Of a DNA stretch of 64,000 nucleotides, positions 51,300-60,914 are shown in pieces. The position numbers and the translations under genes are program-made. The first letter of the stretch is position 1; every line of letters begins with the position of its first letter. Under the pieces are notes generated by a model, which searched no databases, was not told the origin of the DNA, and saw only the letters and a program-made list of their open reading frames with translations. This stretch comes from Mycobacterium haemophilum DSM 44634 (GTDB lineage: Bacteria > Actinomycetota > Actinomycetes > Mycobacteriales > Mycobacteriaceae): the NCBI RefSeq assembly GCF_000340435.2, contig NZ_CP011883.2, positions 2,340,687 through 2,404,686 on the forward strand, given 5' to 3'.

Positions 51300-51545
51300 G
51301 CATTAAAGAACTCGCACCTCGGCGCGATTGCGACGTTGTCGCAGCTGACGGACAGTCGCCACAGCTGCACTATCCGTCAGAAGTCGTATCGTGTATCGCT
51401 GCAGCTTGACGTACGTTTCAATCACTTAATGATCAGATTATGCCGTTCGGCGACGGGATGAGAATGCCGCTCAGCGCCGGACCGCCGGTTGACTCCACGC
51501 CGGCCCACCCCATGTCCGGCTTTTGGCTTTGGCTGCGCACCTAAA

Positions 51546-51558
51546 CGTCACAGTGACG
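51546..51558. repeat. 13-bp palindrome, copy 2
   Basis: CGTCACAGTGACG followed by AATT, identical to the copy at 50171. Confidence 0.8.
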
Positions 51559-51709
51559 AATTGGGGTGTCCCCACACAAACACCCGGGGCCCCGGCTCCG
51601 GCAAGCCGGTGACCAAAGCGATAAAGCTCCGCGAACCGACCGTTCACGATCAGATCGGTGGCGTCCCCGCTGGGTCCTACCTACACCTCTCAGGCCACCC
51701 GGTCACGCA

Positions 51710-53329
51710 CTACGAGCGTTCATGATCGGCCTCCGACCTGGCTCGAATATCATCGCGGAGCTGACTTTTAGCGATCTTGCCCCCGGACGATCGCGGGAGC
51801 TCGTCGAGCACGATCAATCGTTCGGGCAGCAGTTCCTTCGAAATTCCCTGTCCCAGAAGATGTTCGATGAGCCCGGGCAGGTCGATCTCATGGGAATCGG
51901 AAAGCTCCGCATAGACGCAGACTTTTTCGCCGAACACTGGATCGGGCATCGCGACCGCAGCGGCCACCGCCACCGCGGGATGAGTTACGACGGCGTCCTC
52001 AACTTGTGCGGCACTGATGTTCTTGCCGCCCCGCACGATGAAATCCGATGTCCGGCCAGTGACCCTGAGATAGCCATCAGCATCGATCTCGCAGATGTCG
52101 CCCATACGCATCCAGCCGTCACAGGTGAATAGCTTGTCGTGGTCAGTCCCGCCCAGGTAGCCGAGGCTAGTCGCCGGACCTCGGCACGCAGGTTGGCCAT
52201 GCCCCGTCTCAGTAACGTCCTCGTCGCCGTCGAAAAGCCGGACCGACATTTCGGGCACGATTTTGCCGCATGTACGGAGCCTGCGTTCGCGCGAATCATG
52301 CACGGTGGTCCCACTGAGCAGGCCGGTCTCATTGGAGCCATAGAATTGCAGTATCTTGGCGCCACTGAGTTCCTCGAACTCGGCCGCCGGCCGATACGGC
52401 AACACCTCCCCGCCCGTGAAAACAACACGCAACGAGCTCAGGTCGTAATCCCGGCAAGCCCGGTCGGCCATCAGCATCGTCAATTGCGTACTGACACAAC
52501 ATAACACAGTAACCTTGTGACGTGCTATCGCCTCACACGTCGCAATCGGAGTAAAACTCTCCAGGAGTACCGCAGTAGCACCAAGATAGATCGGGGTCAT
52601 GTGCTTGGCCCAGATTCCGAAACCAAAGGGCATGGGCACCACGGGAAGGAATACATCGTCGGACGTCAGTCCCCCGTTCGCGACGGCCTTCTGGTAAAAG
52701 TAATGCCAACGGTTCTGAGTGTGTACAACACATTTGGGGAATCCGGTAGTACCAGAAGTGGAGTTGATCAAGAAGACATCATCGGCGCCGAGCCCAGACT
52801 CAGCCGTCAACACCCGGGGCTGGGCGCGTGTATTCAGCGATAATGTGCCCGCGTCGTGCGCCAAGATCAGCACCGACACCGCGAATTCAGGAACCATGTC
52901 CGCTGCAGCCCGCCTCGCGGCATCGCTGCGCTGCCGATCGCTGATCAGAATCCGCGGCTGCGAACTTCGCAGCATTTCAACGGCTTCACGGGTACCCGCA
53001 CGCGCGGCGATGCCGACGACGACAGCACCACAGCGTTCGACCGCGACGAACAACACGTGGATCGCGGCCGAGTCGCCATGCCACACCGCAACTCGATCAC
53101 CCACAGCCACGCCGACACCAGCTAGCTGCTCCGCCAGCACCGACGCCGCACGATCAAACTCGCGCCAGTTCAGCGATCTGCCCGGATAGTCGATATAGGC
53201 AGCGCGGTCGGGTGACTGCTGAGCGTTCCGACGTACCGCATCCGACACCGTCGACTCCGACCACCAGCCCGCGTCCCGATACCGGGCCGACTCCTCGGCT
53301 GTGAATACGGACGATCCCACGGTAACCAA
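51710..53329 (-). CDS. Acyl-CoA synthetase (FadD/benzoate-CoA ligase type)
   Basis: The 539-residue ANL enzyme has the P-loop INSTSGTTGFPKCVVHT (about residue 193), FTGGEVL, ILQFYGSNETG, WMRMGDICEIDADGYLRVTG and SSGGKIAKSQLRDD with the catalytic Lys. It joins an acid to CoA through acyl-AMP; the substrate cannot be read. The start is a TTG after GAAGGGGG; a GTG three codons later is possible. The diguanylate cyclase gene lies 21 bp upstream on the same strand, so they may be cotranscribed. Confidence 0.92.
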   Translation of the reverse strand: MVTVGSSVFTAEESARYRDAGWWSESTVSDAVRRNAQQSPDRAAYIDYPGRSLNWREFDRAASVLAEQLAGVGVAVGDRVAVWHGDSAAIHVLFVAVERCGAVVVGIAARAGTREAVEMLRSSQPRILISDRQRSDAARRAAADMVPEFAVSVLILAHDAGTLSLNTRAQPRVLTAESGLGADDVFLINSTSGTTGFPKCVVHTQNRWHYFYQKAVANGGLTSDDVFLPVVPMPFGFGIWAKHMTPIYLGATAVLLESFTPIATCEAIARHKVTVLCCVSTQLTMLMADRACRDYDLSSLRVVFTGGEVLPYRPAAEFEELSGAKILQFYGSNETGLLSGTTVHDSRERRLRTCGKIVPEMSVRLFDGDEDVTETGHGQPACRGPATSLGYLGGTDHDKLFTCDGWMRMGDICEIDADGYLRVTGRTSDFIVRGGKNISAAQVEDAVVTHPAVAVAAAVAMPDPVFGEKVCVYAELSDSHEIDLPGLIEHLLGQGISKELLPERLIVLDELPRSSGGKIAKSQLRDDIRARSEADHERS

Positions 53330-53350
53330 CCCAGCCCCCTTCAGGGAACC

Positions 53351-55039
53351 TCAGCTGGGTCGCTGGCGCAGCGCGTCGGTGTAGTAGCTGGTCCCCTCGC
53401 CGGAGAGCTTCGCCCGATACATCGCGGTGTCGGCGTCGCGCAGGATCTGACCTACGTCGCGGGGGTCATCGCCTTCGATCGCAACGATGCCGATACTCGC
53501 ACGGAGGTGGAGCAAAGCATCGGCGACGCGAGCCGGCTCGGACAGCGCTGCGTGCATCCTGTCTGCGACTTTGCTCAATTCGGTATGGGTGATCTTCCCC
53601 AGGATCAGAGCGACGAACTCGTCACCTCCGAACCGACCCACCACATCGCGTGATCGCAGTCCCGCCCGTAACCGTTGCGCCGCAATCTGCAGCACCACGT
53701 CGCCGACGTCGTGCCCCAGCGAATCGTTGATGGCCTTGAAATTGTCCAGGTCAATGAACAGCACCGCTGCCAGCAACTGGTCGGGGGTGCCGCAGCGACG
53801 CTGTTTATCGATGCGGGCGAGGATGGACGCGCGGTTGGGCAACCCGGTCAGCGTGTCGTGGGCCGCTTGATGGGCCAAGTATTGGCTGGCCTGACGGTCG
53901 GCTGTGACGTCAGTGAAGGAAATCAGCAACGCCGCGTCTTCGGGATCGGCGGGGTTAAGCGGTCGGCTGTTGGCCGACAGCCAAATCCGTGCCCCGTCGC
54001 TGGGACGATCGATACCGACGATGAAGCCAGTTTGTGGGGTACCGGTCCGCAAAAACTCGCGCACAGGCCCCCGATCGCGGTCAAGCGGTCGGCCCTCGGC
54101 ATCGTATAGCGGAAGCATTGCTGCGCGTCGGACGGGATCGTCGAGGGCGCTTCGGTCGCTGACGCCAAGGATGCGCAGGGCTGCCGGGTTCACTGATTCG
54201 ACGTAGCCGTCGCCGTCCAGGACGATGACCCCTTCCTCCAATGATGCGACCACAGTCTGGAAGCGGCGCTCGACTCGAAGCAGGGCGGTGTGATCGCTGC
54301 ACACCAGCACGTAGCCGTTGTCCATCGCGGCCGCAGATACCCGCACGGCCAGCGCCATGCCATCCGAGGCGTACTGGGTAGTGCGTAGCACCCCGCCCTC
54401 GGTGATGATGGCGCGCGGATCCAGCGGCGCGCCGACAGCTTCACCGATCGGCATGCCCAGGGCGTCTGATGCGGAGCGACGGTAAATGGCCTCCGCGGCC
54501 GGGTTCCAGCTGGTGACGATGCCGGTCGACGTGGTGGCGATGATGGCGTCACTGACGTGGTTGACCAAAGCCGCTTGGAAGCGCAGTGTTTCTTCCGCGG
54601 CTTTCTGGGTAGTCAGGTCGCGAAAGATGACCTGGTAAGCGGGTTTTCCCTCCCATATGGTGAGCACCGACACCGCTTCGACGTCGAGCGTAGTGCCGTC
54701 AAGGCGCAGCAGCACCGCCTCCGATGGCTGGGACGCGTCACCGACCTCGCACAGGCCCGCGATGCGGGACATCATTGCCGGAACTGAGTCGGGGTGGACA
54801 AACTCGGTGATCGGGTGCCCGATGATCTGCTCGGGCGACTTTGCGGCCATCCACTTGACCCCGACTGGATTGAGGTAGGTCACCCGGCCGCTCTCGTGCA
54901 CACAGGTCATATTGGGACTGTGGTCGACAAGCCGTTGGTACCGCTGCTCGACAAGATCATGTTGGCCGTGTTCATCGTCGGCAGTCGACTCAGCTGAGCA
55001 CTCGCCGCTGTGGACCATGACGCTGCGCACCGTCTCCAA
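53351..55039 (-). CDS. Triple-PAS diguanylate cyclase (GGDEF)
   Basis: The 562-residue protein has three PAS domains (about 30-145, 150-260 and 265-390), marked by RYQRLVDHSPNMTCVHESGR, ALVNHVSDAIIATTSTGIVT and VVASLEEGVIVLDGDGYVES. A GGDEF domain (about 395-555) has RFGGDEF intact and an RxxD inhibitory site (RSRD) five residues before it. It makes c-di-GMP from GTP and should be product-inhibited. No EAL or HD-GYP domain is fused and no membrane helix is seen, so the PAS domains likely sense a cytoplasmic signal. Confidence 0.93.
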   Translation of the reverse strand: METVRSVMVHSGECSAESTADDEHGQHDLVEQRYQRLVDHSPNMTCVHESGRVTYLNPVGVKWMAAKSPEQIIGHPITEFVHPDSVPAMMSRIAGLCEVGDASQPSEAVLLRLDGTTLDVEAVSVLTIWEGKPAYQVIFRDLTTQKAAEETLRFQAALVNHVSDAIIATTSTGIVTSWNPAAEAIYRRSASDALGMPIGEAVGAPLDPRAIITEGGVLRTTQYASDGMALAVRVSAAAMDNGYVLVCSDHTALLRVERRFQTVVASLEEGVIVLDGDGYVESVNPAALRILGVSDRSALDDPVRRAAMLPLYDAEGRPLDRDRGPVREFLRTGTPQTGFIVGIDRPSDGARIWLSANSRPLNPADPEDAALLISFTDVTADRQASQYLAHQAAHDTLTGLPNRASILARIDKQRRCGTPDQLLAAVLFIDLDNFKAINDSLGHDVGDVVLQIAAQRLRAGLRSRDVVGRFGGDEFVALILGKITHTELSKVADRMHAALSEPARVADALLHLRASIGIVAIEGDDPRDVGQILRDADTAMYRAKLSGEGTSYYTDALRQRPS

Positions 55040-55278
55040 ACTTGATTCCTCTTATTTTAAGCCATCGTTTCTCTGGCCAAGCTAGTGCATCGCAGCAGCC
55101 CTGACCAGCCTCGTAGAGGGTTTTGAATCAGATCTGACGGCGGTACCGCAGGTCTTCTCCGCTCCTCTTCAGGTGTCCTTACTGGGTGAACCGAGCGAAA
55201 TCGGGCATTATAACCAACGTGGGGTGTCATTTGGATGTCCACAAAATGACAAAACAGCAACGCGAGGGGAAACAAAAC

Positions 55279-56448
55279 ATGCGTGAGCAGGCTATGGCGA
55301 TGACCGGGATCGGGGCAGTAACCGGCTACGGCTGGGGCACCAAATATCTGTGGGAGGGTTTGTTGAGCGGCAAACCAGCCGCCACCCTGCTCGGGGGATA
55401 TGGGCAGAACCGTGACGAGGACGTGTGGTTGGCTCGGGTTAGCGATGACGGTGATCCTGCCGACGGAGCCAGCCTCGCGGCGCGCGCAATGCGCGCTGCG
55501 GCCCGCGAAGCGATCACCGATGCGTTGGAGCGCGGATGGACTCCGGGCCGACAGGTGGGCGTGGTGCACGCGGTTGTCGTGTCTGAGCTCGAGGAATGGG
55601 GTCGCTTCCACTGCGAGGACGGTGGGCAGCGGCGAGTCCGCGACTATCTTGCTCTGATGCCCTCCACGCCGGTGTCGCTGCTGATGCAGGAATACGGCTT
55701 CCACGGCCCCGCAATGAATGTGTCGGCGATGTGTGCCTCCGGCAATGCCGGGATACTCACGGCCAAGATGTGGCTGGATTGCGGCATCGCTGACGATGTG
55801 GTGTTTCTGACCACCGACTTGTCTATGACCCCCGAGACAGTCGATCACTTCGTGCGGATGGGGGTCGGCGTGGTGGATACCGAGCCGTTGGATGCGTGCC
55901 GGCCCTTCCAGGAGGGCAGCCGGGGATTTCCGATGGGAGAAGCTGCAGTGGCGTTCGTACTGTCGCGGGACTCCGGGCAGCCGTATGCCAACGTGCTAGG
56001 TGGCGCGATGTCGCACGACGCCTACCATGTGACCTCCGTCGACCCGACCCACACCCAGGTAGAAGCGTGCGTGCGTCAGGCACTCGACCGAGCAGGTGTT
56101 GACGCCGGCGCAATTCGGTACATGAATGCGCACGGGCCCGGTACCCAACAATGTGACCGTGCCGAGGCGGCAATCCTCGAAGAGATCCTGAACGGGCGGC
56201 CGGAAATCTACTCGGTCAAGCCGCTGGTCGGTCACTGCCAAGGTGCAGCGTCAGCCGTTGAGTTAGCTACCGCGGCATTTGCATACGAATACGGGGTGAT
56301 CCCAGCCCCGCCGCGTGTTGCGCCCGGCCATCCACGGCTGTTGGACGGCCCCACGCCGATGGCTGAGGGACTCACCCTGAAGACATCGCTGGGCATGGGC
56401 GGTCACAACTCCGCAGTAGTACTGGCCAGCCCCAACCAGGTGGCCTAA
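55279..56448 (+). CDS. Free-standing beta-ketoacyl synthase (thiolase fold)
   Basis: The 389-residue protein has the active Cys in NVSAMCASGNAG, and the two His in MNAHGPGTQQCD and KPLVGHCQGAAS, so the Cys-His-His triad is complete. The C-terminus TLKTSLGMGGHNSAVVLASP is typical of FabF/KAS II. It catalyses decarboxylative condensation on ACP-bound chains. No acyltransferase or ACP is adjacent. The start was chosen for a GAGGGG site 9 nt upstream. It is divergent from the diguanylate cyclase gene. Confidence 0.9.
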   Translation: MREQAMAMTGIGAVTGYGWGTKYLWEGLLSGKPAATLLGGYGQNRDEDVWLARVSDDGDPADGASLAARAMRAAAREAITDALERGWTPGRQVGVVHAVVVSELEEWGRFHCEDGGQRRVRDYLALMPSTPVSLLMQEYGFHGPAMNVSAMCASGNAGILTAKMWLDCGIADDVVFLTTDLSMTPETVDHFVRMGVGVVDTEPLDACRPFQEGSRGFPMGEAAVAFVLSRDSGQPYANVLGGAMSHDAYHVTSVDPTHTQVEACVRQALDRAGVDAGAIRYMNAHGPGTQQCDRAEAAILEEILNGRPEIYSVKPLVGHCQGAASAVELATAAFAYEYGVIPAPPRVAPGHPRLLDGPTPMAEGLTLKTSLGMGGHNSAVVLASPNQVA

Positions 56449-56536
56449 CCTCGTCCGTGGACGCCGGGTTACTGGGGTTTGGGCCAATGGGCTCAACCCC
56501 AGTAGCTTGGCGCGCAATGCGATTGGACTGACCGGA

Positions 56537-57958
56537 TTACGTGTCGAGCGACGCCACTGCATCGTCGACGGCGTTGGCGGGTACGGCTAGCTGCCAGCCG
56601 CCGAGTGGAGCAATCCGGTCTGCGAGTCTGCCGTTGGCGGTGTCGATTAGCTCGCTGCCCCGCCGCTCCACCGCGGCCGGCAGTGCCCCGTTCTGGACGA
56701 CGGTTTGCCCGTTAACGAGAACCCGATCGATATCACGAGTAGTCACCTGCATGACGATTGAGTCAACTGGGTCGATGATGGGCCGCAAATGCAGCCGGTC
56801 ATTGCGCAGCAACACCAGATCAGCGGCCTTGCCCACGTCGATCGATCCACACACAGACTCAAGACCAAGCGCTTTTGCTCCCAACAGGGTTGCAGCACGC
56901 AGGATTTGCCGGGTGCTCACCGGCAACTCGCCGACAGCGCCAAGACCTGATTGTTCAAGTACCGGCTGCAGTGCGGCGCCGCGCTCATGCTGGATCAATA
57001 CCCGCATGGCGGTAAAGAGATCACCACTATTGTTTGACACGATGTCGGCGCCGATGCCGGCGATCAGGCCGAGGGCGGTCGCGCGCCGAAATGCCGGGTA
57101 TCCGCAGCCCATCTGAAGTTCAGTGTCGGGCGTCGTCGCGATGGAACAGCCCGCGTCTCGCAGCATGGTCAGGTCGGTGTCATCACACGTATTGGCGTGT
57201 GCGTGGATCTGACCTTCTCGCAGAAGTCCAGCCTGGGCGTAGAGCTGAACATCTTTAACCGCTGGTTGAACCCATAGGCACTGGGTGTGCATGGTGATCG
57301 GCACGTTCAGATCATCTGCCACAGCGATTTCACGGGCGGTTTCGGCGAATGGACGCACGCCGAGTTCTGTCAGCGCGGCCCCCATTCGGACGAGCTCATC
57401 GTCGGACTGGAAGTATGACTCGCGCACTCTGCGGGCGTCGGCGAAGCGATCGTCCGGAGTGGTGAATACCGGGTGCGGTTGCGGGGACGGGTAAAAGCCG
57501 TAGCACCACAACGCCCGAACGCCACTGTCCTTAATTCCTTGCACCGCAGCATCAGAGTGCTCCGGTGAGTTTGTAATGTGCGAATGGTCGAGAGTTGTGG
57601 TAACACCGGCAGCCAAGGCGTCGAGGCCGCCCGCATACTGGCCGGCGTAGACGTCGTCGGCGTCATGCAAACCTGCGAAATGACTACGTATACGCCAGGC
57701 ATAGTCGTTGAGATTCCAGTTGGCCGTGACCCCGCGCATTGTGGTCTGCCACAGGTGGCGATGGCTATCGACAAACCCAGGAATCACCCACCGATTCGCA
57801 GCATCGATAATTTCGGCATCGACACCGGAGAGATCCTCCTCAATCGCACCGATACGCCCATCCTCGATCAAGACGTCTACCCGACGGAATTCCGCGGTCA
57901 ACGGGTCACCAACGAGCACGGAACCACCAACTATGACCGAGCGTGCGCGCGACGACAA
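56537..57958 (-). CDS. Amidohydrolase of the TRZ/ATZ (cytosine deaminase-like) family
   Basis: The 473-residue protein starts at TTG after a GAGGAG site. It has the metal motif VDSHRHLWQT (HxH), catalytic His in MHTQCL, HAHANTCDD and the late Asp in GIGADIVSNNSGD. The C-terminal GSIDVGKAADLVLLRNDRL is typical of the family. Enzymes deaminate or dechlorinate purines, pterins or triazines; S-adenosylhomocysteine-type deaminases are relatives. The substrate is unknown. Confidence 0.88.
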   Translation of the reverse strand: MSSRARSVIVGGSVLVGDPLTAEFRRVDVLIEDGRIGAIEEDLSGVDAEIIDAANRWVIPGFVDSHRHLWQTTMRGVTANWNLNDYAWRIRSHFAGLHDADDVYAGQYAGGLDALAAGVTTTLDHSHITNSPEHSDAAVQGIKDSGVRALWCYGFYPSPQPHPVFTTPDDRFADARRVRESYFQSDDELVRMGAALTELGVRPFAETAREIAVADDLNVPITMHTQCLWVQPAVKDVQLYAQAGLLREGQIHAHANTCDDTDLTMLRDAGCSIATTPDTELQMGCGYPAFRRATALGLIAGIGADIVSNNSGDLFTAMRVLIQHERGAALQPVLEQSGLGAVGELPVSTRQILRAATLLGAKALGLESVCGSIDVGKAADLVLLRNDRLHLRPIIDPVDSIVMQVTTRDIDRVLVNGQTVVQNGALPAAVERRGSELIDTANGRLADRIAPLGGWQLAVPANAVDDAVASLDT

Positions 57959-58064
57959 CGGCGTCTCCTCTTCCTAGTTGCGAGAAAAGATTATCGGTAA
58001 AAATCTCTGCGTCAACGAGGCGGGCACGATGCCCTCGATCAGATGAAGCCCAGGACTGATGCGC

Positions 58065-58769
58065 TTACCCCACTTTGTGGGCGGTGAGCAGAAAGGCGGG
58101 CATCTTCAGCCTGCCTTTCTCGTCGACCTCGTAGTCGTCTAGCGAAACAGCCGGGATCCGGGATAAGACGTCGGACAAATGCGCATGGATGAACGCTGGC
58201 CGAACGTCGTCGACCTCCCAACATCGCGCAACAGCCTCCCGCAACTCCTGTTCGGTGACATGGTTGGGAATCGGCGCGGAATCAGCCGGCAGCGCACCGT
58301 CCGGGAATGGGAAAGCTGCCGGAGCAAACACCAGAACGTAGTACGACGCGCCGGGCGCCGCGGCACGATACACCGAACGTATGTAGCCGTCGCGCGCTTC
58401 GACCGGCAGCGAGTGAAACAGCGTGCTATCGATGATTGTGTTAAACCGGCCGTCGTAGCCAGTGAACGACGCGATGTCATCCTGTACGAACGCAGCAGTC
58501 TCCACCCCCCGGTCCTTGGCCGCTTGCTTGGCCCGAGCGATCGCGCTGGCAGACACGTCGATACCAACAACTGTGTGGCCGTGCGCAGCAAGCGCAAGCG
58601 ATAACTCGGCAACCCCGCAACCGGCATCGAGGACGTCGCTGCGAATCTTGCCGTCCCGGATCAGCGCCGTGATTTCCGGCTGCGGTTCGCCGATGTTCCA
58701 CGGCGGCGGCCCCACGAAGGCACCTTGCTCGCGATACACGGCTTCCCAGTCCATCAATTCCCCTGTCAT
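58065..58769 (-). CDS. Class I SAM-dependent methyltransferase
   Basis: The 234-residue protein has VLDAGCGVAELSLALAAHGH (motif I, about residues 46-65), VVGIDVSASAIARAK and FVQDDIASF, then FNTIIDSTLFHSLP. The start segment ELMDWEAVYREQGAFVGPPP resembles small-molecule (thiol or halide) methyltransferases. Substrate unknown. It follows the amidohydrolase by 106 bp on the same strand (upstream). Confidence 0.88.
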   Translation of the reverse strand: MTGELMDWEAVYREQGAFVGPPPWNIGEPQPEITALIRDGKIRSDVLDAGCGVAELSLALAAHGHTVVGIDVSASAIARAKQAAKDRGVETAAFVQDDIASFTGYDGRFNTIIDSTLFHSLPVEARDGYIRSVYRAAAPGASYYVLVFAPAAFPFPDGALPADSAPIPNHVTEQELREAVARCWEVDDVRPAFIHAHLSDVLSRIPAVSLDDYEVDEKGRLKMPAFLLTAHKVG

Positions 58770-58933
58770 GGTTCAAACCATATCTTGAAGGCCCAGCGCC
58801 CCATGCCGCCGACGTGAGTTCACCGATGAGACGGGTCAATCTGCTACTGGTGGGTCAAAAACTGAGATGCCAAGCCAGGACCTCGATACGCTTACGCGCA
58901 GATAGATCCGTGGTTGACGCAGAGGGGGCCGGC

Positions 58934-60508
58934 GTGTCACTTCTGGACGTGGCTCCTGAGTGGTTGTCGGCGGCCGCGGCGGATTTGGAGAGCATTGAGT
59001 CAGGGCTCACTACGGCGCATACGGCTGCTGCCGTGCCGATCACTGGGCTTCTAGCTGCTGGCGCCGACGAGGTCTCGGCGGCAGTGACAGCGCTGTTTGC
59101 CGGGTATGGCCAGGAGTTTCAGGCGCTCAGCGCACAGGCCAGCGCGTTTCATCAACAATTTATGCAGGCACTCAGCTCGGCGGCCGGGTCGTATCTCGCC
59201 GCCGAGGCCGCGAATGCGTCGCCATTGCAGACGATGGAGCAAGAACTGCTGGATGCGGTTAATGCACCCACCGAGGTGTTATTCGGTCGTGCACTGATCG
59301 GCAATGGAACAGACGGAACAGCCGCGAGTCCCAATGGCGGACCTGGTGGGCTGCTATATGGCAACGGTGGCACCGGTTTTTCCAACACGGCGTCAGGGCT
59401 ATCCGGTGGAGCCGGCGGCGCGGCGGGGTTGATCGGCAATGGAGGTGCCGGAGGTGCCGCTGGAGACAACGCAACGGGCGGGGCAGGCGGTCATGGCGGG
59501 TGGCTGTTGGGTTCCGGCGGGACCGGTGGGCTCGCCGGACCTGGTGGAGTCGCCGGCGCTGGCGGTGATGCGGGTCTGATCGGTGCGGGCGGGACAGGAG
59601 GTGCCGCCGGAAGTGGTGGCTTTGGCGGCGCCGGAGGCCGCGGCGGCTGGTTGCTTGGCAACAACGGGGCCGCTGGCGTTGGTTCACCGGTGAGCGCAAC
59701 CGTCCCGCTGCAGGTGAATAACGTCACCGAGCCGGTGACAAACATCTCGGTCAATGGCGGACCGAATGTGCTCGTGCTCGTTGACACCGGATCCACCGGT
59801 CTTGTTATCCCGTTGTGGGATATCGGAATACAGCACCTCGGCTTGCCCACCGGGTTCGGCATCGGCGCGTACAGCGGCGGGCTGACCTACCTCTATGCCA
59901 CGTTTAATACGACGGTGAATTTCGGGAATGGCATCGTCACCGCACCGACCGGCGTTGACGTCGTCTTCTTCACCTTGCCAACAACCCTGGAAGGCTTTCT
60001 GGCTCCCGCCGGTGCCGTTGGCGTTTTGGGCGTGGGGCCGAATGCGGGGGGCCCGGGCCCCAGCATCGTGACCACGGCGTTGCCGGGCGAACTCAATCAG
60101 GGACTGCTCATCAACGCACCCCAGCATGTGCTCCAGTTCGGTGCTAACCCGCTGCCCCCCGGAGTCTCGGTGGTCGGGTCGCCGATTACCACCGTAAACG
60201 TGCAAATCAATGGCGGGCCTCTGCAACCCGTTTCCGCGACCATCGATTCCGGTGGTGTGCACGGAGCCATCCCATCGTCCGTTCTCGGGACCGGTCAGCT
60301 CTCCGGAACTCTGCCACCGGGAACACAGATTTCGGTCTACACAAGCGACGGTCAGACGCTGCTGTACTCGTACACCACCGACGGGACCAACAGCCCAACG
60401 GTTACGACAGGAAACCTGATGAATACCGGGTTTATGCCCTTCGCGGACCAACCGGTGTACATCAGTTACAGCCCCAGCGGTGTCGGGACGACAATCTTTG
60501 ATACCTGA
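58934..60508 (+). CDS. PE_PGRS protein with a C-terminal aspartic protease domain (PecA type)
   Basis: The 524-residue protein starts at GTG (MSLLDVAPEWLSAAAADLES). Residues 1-100 are the PE domain, including LLAAGADEVSAAVTALFAGY and the secretion-associated YLAAEAANASPLQ. Residues about 117-250 are a short Gly-Gly-Ala/Asn PGRS region. Residues about 255-524 form a retropepsin/pepsin-like domain with Asp284 in VLVDTGSTG and Asp438 in ATIDSGGVHG. This matches the PecA-type PE_PGRS proteases, which are exported by ESX-5 and can process other PE_PGRS proteins. Confidence 0.93.
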   Translation: MSLLDVAPEWLSAAAADLESIESGLTTAHTAAAVPITGLLAAGADEVSAAVTALFAGYGQEFQALSAQASAFHQQFMQALSSAAGSYLAAEAANASPLQTMEQELLDAVNAPTEVLFGRALIGNGTDGTAASPNGGPGGLLYGNGGTGFSNTASGLSGGAGGAAGLIGNGGAGGAAGDNATGGAGGHGGWLLGSGGTGGLAGPGGVAGAGGDAGLIGAGGTGGAAGSGGFGGAGGRGGWLLGNNGAAGVGSPVSATVPLQVNNVTEPVTNISVNGGPNVLVLVDTGSTGLVIPLWDIGIQHLGLPTGFGIGAYSGGLTYLYATFNTTVNFGNGIVTAPTGVDVVFFTLPTTLEGFLAPAGAVGVLGVGPNAGGPGPSIVTTALPGELNQGLLINAPQHVLQFGANPLPPGVSVVGSPITTVNVQINGGPLQPVSATIDSGGVHGAIPSSVLGTGQLSGTLPPGTQISVYTSDGQTLLYSYTTDGTNSPTVTTGNLMNTGFMPFADQPVYISYSPSGVGTTIFDT

Positions 60509-60557
60509 TCAAGCTGGTGGCACAATTTTGCGGTTTCAATAATCGAGGCCGGACATG

Positions 60558-60833
60558 TCACGTGGGCCGATTTCTCGGCGATGTCGGGACGGCCCAGCGC
60601 TTCCCACTGCTCGACCTGAATGCACTTGTAAACGTCATGATCCCGCCCGCGTTGTTCACCAGTACATCGATACTGCCGTACTCGTCGATGGCGATGGCGA
60701 CCGCCGCCTCCCATTCCTCAGGTTTGGTGACGTCGAGATGCACGTAGCGGACCATCGTCCGCACGTGTGAGGCACCCATCCCCCGCGCACCACCACTAAT
60801 GAGCGCGACCTTTCCCGCCAACCGTTCTGCCAC
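60558..60833 (-). pseudogene. Truncated fabG3-like short-chain dehydrogenase remnant
   Basis: The frame starts MAERLAGKVALISGGARGMG, the FabG3 (Rv2002) beginning, then jumps from SHVRTMV to RYVHLDVTKPEEWE, so about 28 residues are deleted. It continues YGSIDVLVNNAGGI and then turns into unrelated residues before a stop. The catalytic Ser/Tyr/Lys half is missing. Confidence 0.85.
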
Positions 60834-60914
60834 TGTGTTTCTCCTGTCGAAGCACCGCCTGGATGCGTCATCGTCCGGGTTCCGGTGATTGGACCAGTTC
60901 CAGTGTCTTTCGCT

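Larger units (their letters stand above)
51115..51709. other. Intergenic region with short repeats
   Basis: About 595 bp without a supported gene. It holds the hairpin element at 51251-51299, a further AACTCGCA at 51309-51316 and the palindrome at 51546-51558. Confidence 0.5.

Noticed and set aside
49900..51600. CRISPR-like array from the repeated AACTCGCA/TGCGAGTT motifs
   Set aside because: Only two full copies about 1 kb apart with no regular spacers and no cas gene.
58855..59862. Pro/Arg-rich minus-strand frames opposite the PE_PGRS gene
   Set aside because: They are complements of the Gly-rich repeat region.
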